Shown here: piece after piece, positions 34,538-36,589 of the stretch
Layout of the letters: each line of letters opens with the position of its first letter
Numbering within the stretch: position 1 is the first letter of the stretch
Assembly: GCA_947455705.1 (NCBI GenBank)
Contig: CANGPO010000020.1
Coordinates: 1-36,589, forward strand
Origin: Actinomycetota bacterium
GTDB lineage: Bacteria; Actinomycetota; Actinomycetes; S36-B12; CAIYMF01
Direction: 5' to 3'
DNA: 36,589 nt
Position numbers and translations under genes: made by a program
The notes under the pieces: model-generated
Told to the model about the DNA's origin: nothing
Database searches by the model: none
The model's input: the letters and a program-made list of their open reading frames with translations, nothing else

Positions 34538-35866
34538 GTGACACTTTCACTCGATGAGTTCATCGCGTTATCGTCGACGTCGATTTTGGGGCCGACGAGT
34601 GAGCGACGAGCAACCGTCGAGGCTGCGCTTCCACTTCGCCTAGTGACCGCTCTCGAGCTTGATAGATCGAGCATCATCGCGCTCGTGAGCGATTGTGTGG
34701 GGGCTCGCTGGGTTGTGCCAATCCATCGCACCGCTGACGGGTTTCGACGTGCCGTCGCGGGGGACGACGTGGCCCAGGCCCTCGTTCATCATTTGGGTAC
34801 ACCACTAACCGCCACCGCTACAGACCACGGCTTTTCGCTCACCACGTGGCGAATCGGCGCGCCGACCGCTGAGCGAGCGATCGGTGTTGATCAGACGAAC
34901 GAATCAATCGTCGTCGGTGATGAGGCCGTGGTGAAGTGGACGTTGAGCCAGCCGATAACCGATGACGTGACCCATCCTGCCGTCCCCCGATTAACCGCCC
35001 TAGCCGAGGCCGGATTTCGCGGAAGCCCAGAGATTTGGGGCTTGCTGCAGTGGCGCGCAACCCCTGACTCATCACCACTGCTGATCGCCGACATCACGGC
35101 CTTCATCGATGGGGCGCAGGACGGTTGGGAATGGGCAGTCGCAGACGTGACCGCGCTCGGTCGCGGCGAACTCGACATGGATTCAGCCCTCGCACCGGCC
35201 AAACACATCGGGATGCTCACCGCGCGAATGCATATAGCCCTTGCCACAGCCGGTATCGAGTACGCAACCAGCGAGCAGGTAGCACTCTGGAAGGTACGAG
35301 CCACCAACGACCTTGAGCGAGTGGCTCGAGAATTGGACGGACCAGAGGGTGAACGACTACGTGCCCGAGTGCCGGAGATCATGTCCGCGTATGGAGATTT
35401 CGACGAGGCCATCGGTACCCCGCTCATCGGCATTCACGGTGACTTTCACGTCGGTCAGATTCTGCGATTTGGCGATCCACACCAGTACCTCGTCACTGAC
35501 TTTGAAGGAAATCCAGTGGTGCCCGCCGGCGAGCGCGCATCGAATCAACCAGCTGCCCTGGATGTAGCTGGAATGCACGCCGCATTCGATCACGTCGGAC
35601 GAATCGTGCTGCACCACAATCCCGGCATCGACGCAGAAATCATCAAGATGTGGATCGGCAACACCGGCCCGGCTTTCGATTTCGAATACTTCGACACCTT
35701 GGCGCGCATGCGCAACAAAGAGATCTACGACGAACGTCTAGTCCGTCCGTTTAGATTTCAGCAGGAAGTGCGCGAGTATCTCTACGCACTCGAGCACTTA
35801 CCCCTTTGGCGCTACGTTCCCGACGGCGCGCTGCAAGATCTCATCCCCGGCGCCAAGGAGCAGTAG
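34538..35866 (+). CDS. Maltokinase/glucosamine-kinase-like sugar kinase (APH-like fold)
   Basis: 442 residues from GTG 34538. The fold is that of aminoglycoside phosphotransferase-like kinases. VVKW carries the ATP Lys133, IHGDFHVGQILR the catalytic Asp302 with Gln307, and VTDFEGNP the metal-binding Asp321. HGDxHxGQ and DFEGxP are shared by mycobacterial maltokinase and actinobacterial glucosamine kinases (GlcNK). The segment QPAALDVAGMHAAFDHVG, rather than the maltokinase version, and an adjacent SIS-domain gene point to glucosamine as substrate. It is therefore called a sugar kinase, GlcN or maltose. The SIS gene overlaps its stop (TAGTG). Confidence 0.82.
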   Translation: MTLSLDEFIALSSTSILGPTSERRATVEAALPLRLVTALELDRSSIIALVSDCVGARWVVPIHRTADGFRRAVAGDDVAQALVHHLGTPLTATATDHGFSLTTWRIGAPTAERAIGVDQTNESIVVGDEAVVKWTLSQPITDDVTHPAVPRLTALAEAGFRGSPEIWGLLQWRATPDSSPLLIADITAFIDGAQDGWEWAVADVTALGRGELDMDSALAPAKHIGMLTARMHIALATAGIEYATSEQVALWKVRATNDLERVARELDGPEGERLRARVPEIMSAYGDFDEAIGTPLIGIHGDFHVGQILRFGDPHQYLVTDFEGNPVVPAGERASNQPAALDVAGMHAAFDHVGRIVLHHNPGIDAEIIKMWIGNTGPAFDFEYFDTLARMRNKEIYDERLVRPFRFQQEVREYLYALEHLPLWRYVPDGALQDLIPGAKEQ

Positions 35867-36589
35867 TGGATCCCGTGTTGTTCGCCAAGGACCTCACCCG
35901 CAAGCCCGAAACAATGCGGGCATTGGCAGGCATCCTCGAGACGACGAATCCGTGGGCCGCGCTACCGCCAGCCGATCGCTACATCCTTCTCGGAATGGGC
36001 TCATCCAAGTACGCCGCATCCGTCGCGGCTGCGCGACTGCAGGCAGCCGGCATCAATGCGATGGCAGAGTTAGCAAGTACCGACCTGTTACCCGCGGTTA
36101 CCTCAGGCACGGTGGTTCTCGCGATTTCTGCCGGCGGTGGTTCGCGCGAGACGAAGACTGCCATCGATCACTACCTCGGCCAGTGCCCCGTCGTCCTGCT
36201 GACGAATAAGCCCGAGTCCGCACTTGCGCAAAGCGCCGATGTTGTCATCGATATGTACGCAGAGGTCGAAGAGGGCGGAGTTGCGTGTCGATCGTTCCAA
36301 CACACCCTCGCCATGCTGGTTGCACTCGAGGTTCATCTCGGCGCATCCGCTGCTGATGTACCAGCACTCATCCGCGCGTGCGCCGATGCGTCCGAACACA
36401 TTCTGGGCACCTGGCGGGATTGGTTGCCACAACTCACCGCGCTACTCATCGGCCCGGACGGAATCCACACCGTCGCTCCAGCCCGACGATTCTCGTCCGC
36501 GGCCCAGTCCGCTCTCATGCTTCGTGAAGGCCCGCGTTTGGTTGCGGTGGCATGCGAGACCGGCGACTGGTCACATGTTGACGTCTACC
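35866..36589 (+). CDS. SIS-domain protein (GlmS isomerase-like or glucosamine-6-phosphate deaminase-like), 3' end missing
   Basis: Starts at GTG 35866, overlapping the kinase stop by 1 nt, with AAGGAG 5 nt upstream; 241 residues are visible and no stop occurs before the window end. Two SIS domains are seen. The first has YILLGMGSSKYAAS and VLAISAGGGSRETKTAI; the second starts about residue 195 with APARRFSSAAQSALMLREGPRLVA and ends in SHVDVYL. This layout is that of the isomerase half of GlmS or AgaS-like proteins without a glutaminase domain. It probably converts glucosamine-6-phosphate to fructose-6-phosphate, which fits the kinase before it. Confidence 0.82.
   Translation, partial: MDPVLFAKDLTRKPETMRALAGILETTNPWAALPPADRYILLGMGSSKYAASVAAARLQAAGINAMAELASTDLLPAVTSGTVVLAISAGGGSRETKTAIDHYLGQCPVVLLTNKPESALAQSADVVIDMYAEVEEGGVACRSFQHTLAMLVALEVHLGASAADVPALIRACADASEHILGTWRDWLPQLTALLIGPDGIHTVAPARRFSSAAQSALMLREGPRLVAVACETGDWSHVDVY

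Overview
The window looks like a piece of a chromosome from a free-living member of the Actinomycetota (moderately high GC, high coding density). The lineage markers are specific: a GlnR-type orphan response regulator next to mycothiol synthase (mshD), a MutT1-type Nudix/histidine-phosphatase protein next to ppk, a divergent glgC/GlgM pair, the DUF1416-sulfurtransferase-DUF4395 cluster, a PAC2 protein, and many starts that appear leaderless (a TANNNT-type -10 box 6-7 nt before an ATG/GTG). I cannot name the genus. I see no rRNA, tRNA, CRISPR array, transposase, integrase or prophage gene. Almost everything is chromosomal housekeeping or catabolic content.

Layout. 1-3315 (minus): alpha/beta hydrolase, membrane-tethered CxxC thioredoxin-like protein, DUF4395 membrane protein, rhodanese-type sulfurtransferase and DUF1416 protein, a sulfur/redox cluster. 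3429-8373 (plus): glnR, mshD, ppk, mutT1-like. 8376-12533 (plus): a high-affinity phosphate uptake operon pstS-pstC-pstA-pstB, with a three-unit PHO box upstream and a strong hairpin between pstS and pstC. With ppk just upstream, 5.3-12.5 kb is a phosphate acquisition and storage block. 12583-12798: a tiny putative zinc-binding protein with a very clear leaderless promoter. 12819-17754: glycogen genes glgC and glgM, whose start codons are only 36 bp apart, then an EamA transporter and a 512-residue Rossmann-like protein I cannot assign. 17855-21194 (minus): DUF937 protein, FAD oxidase and ALDH7-like dehydrogenase, the last two overlapping by 4 nt and plausibly an L-pipecolate/lysine catabolic pair. 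21213-25632: L,D-transpeptidase with a Thr-Pro linker, DEAD-box helicase, MFS transporter, NAD-dependent epimerase-like protein. 25677-28407: a TetR repressor divergent from the epimerase with two matching palindromic operators between them, then two overlapping peptidase-S51-like genes, the first fused to a cysteinyl-tRNA-synthetase-like C-terminus. 28430-30325: PAC2 protein and a CPBP membrane protease. 30332-33020 (minus): aminobutyraldehyde-type dehydrogenase and ornithine aminotransferase. 33200-36589 (plus): glycosyltransferase, maltokinase/glucosamine-kinase-like protein and a SIS-domain protein cut by the window end, probably an amino-sugar operon.

The most unusual item is the S51-peptidase/CysRS-tail fusion (26534-27709) with its translationally coupled S51 partner. 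Next are the orphan Rossmann protein (16216-17754), the His-rich insertion in MshD, the TetR operator pair, and the compact glgC/glgM promoter. Gene functions are inferred from remembered family motifs; no database search was run.
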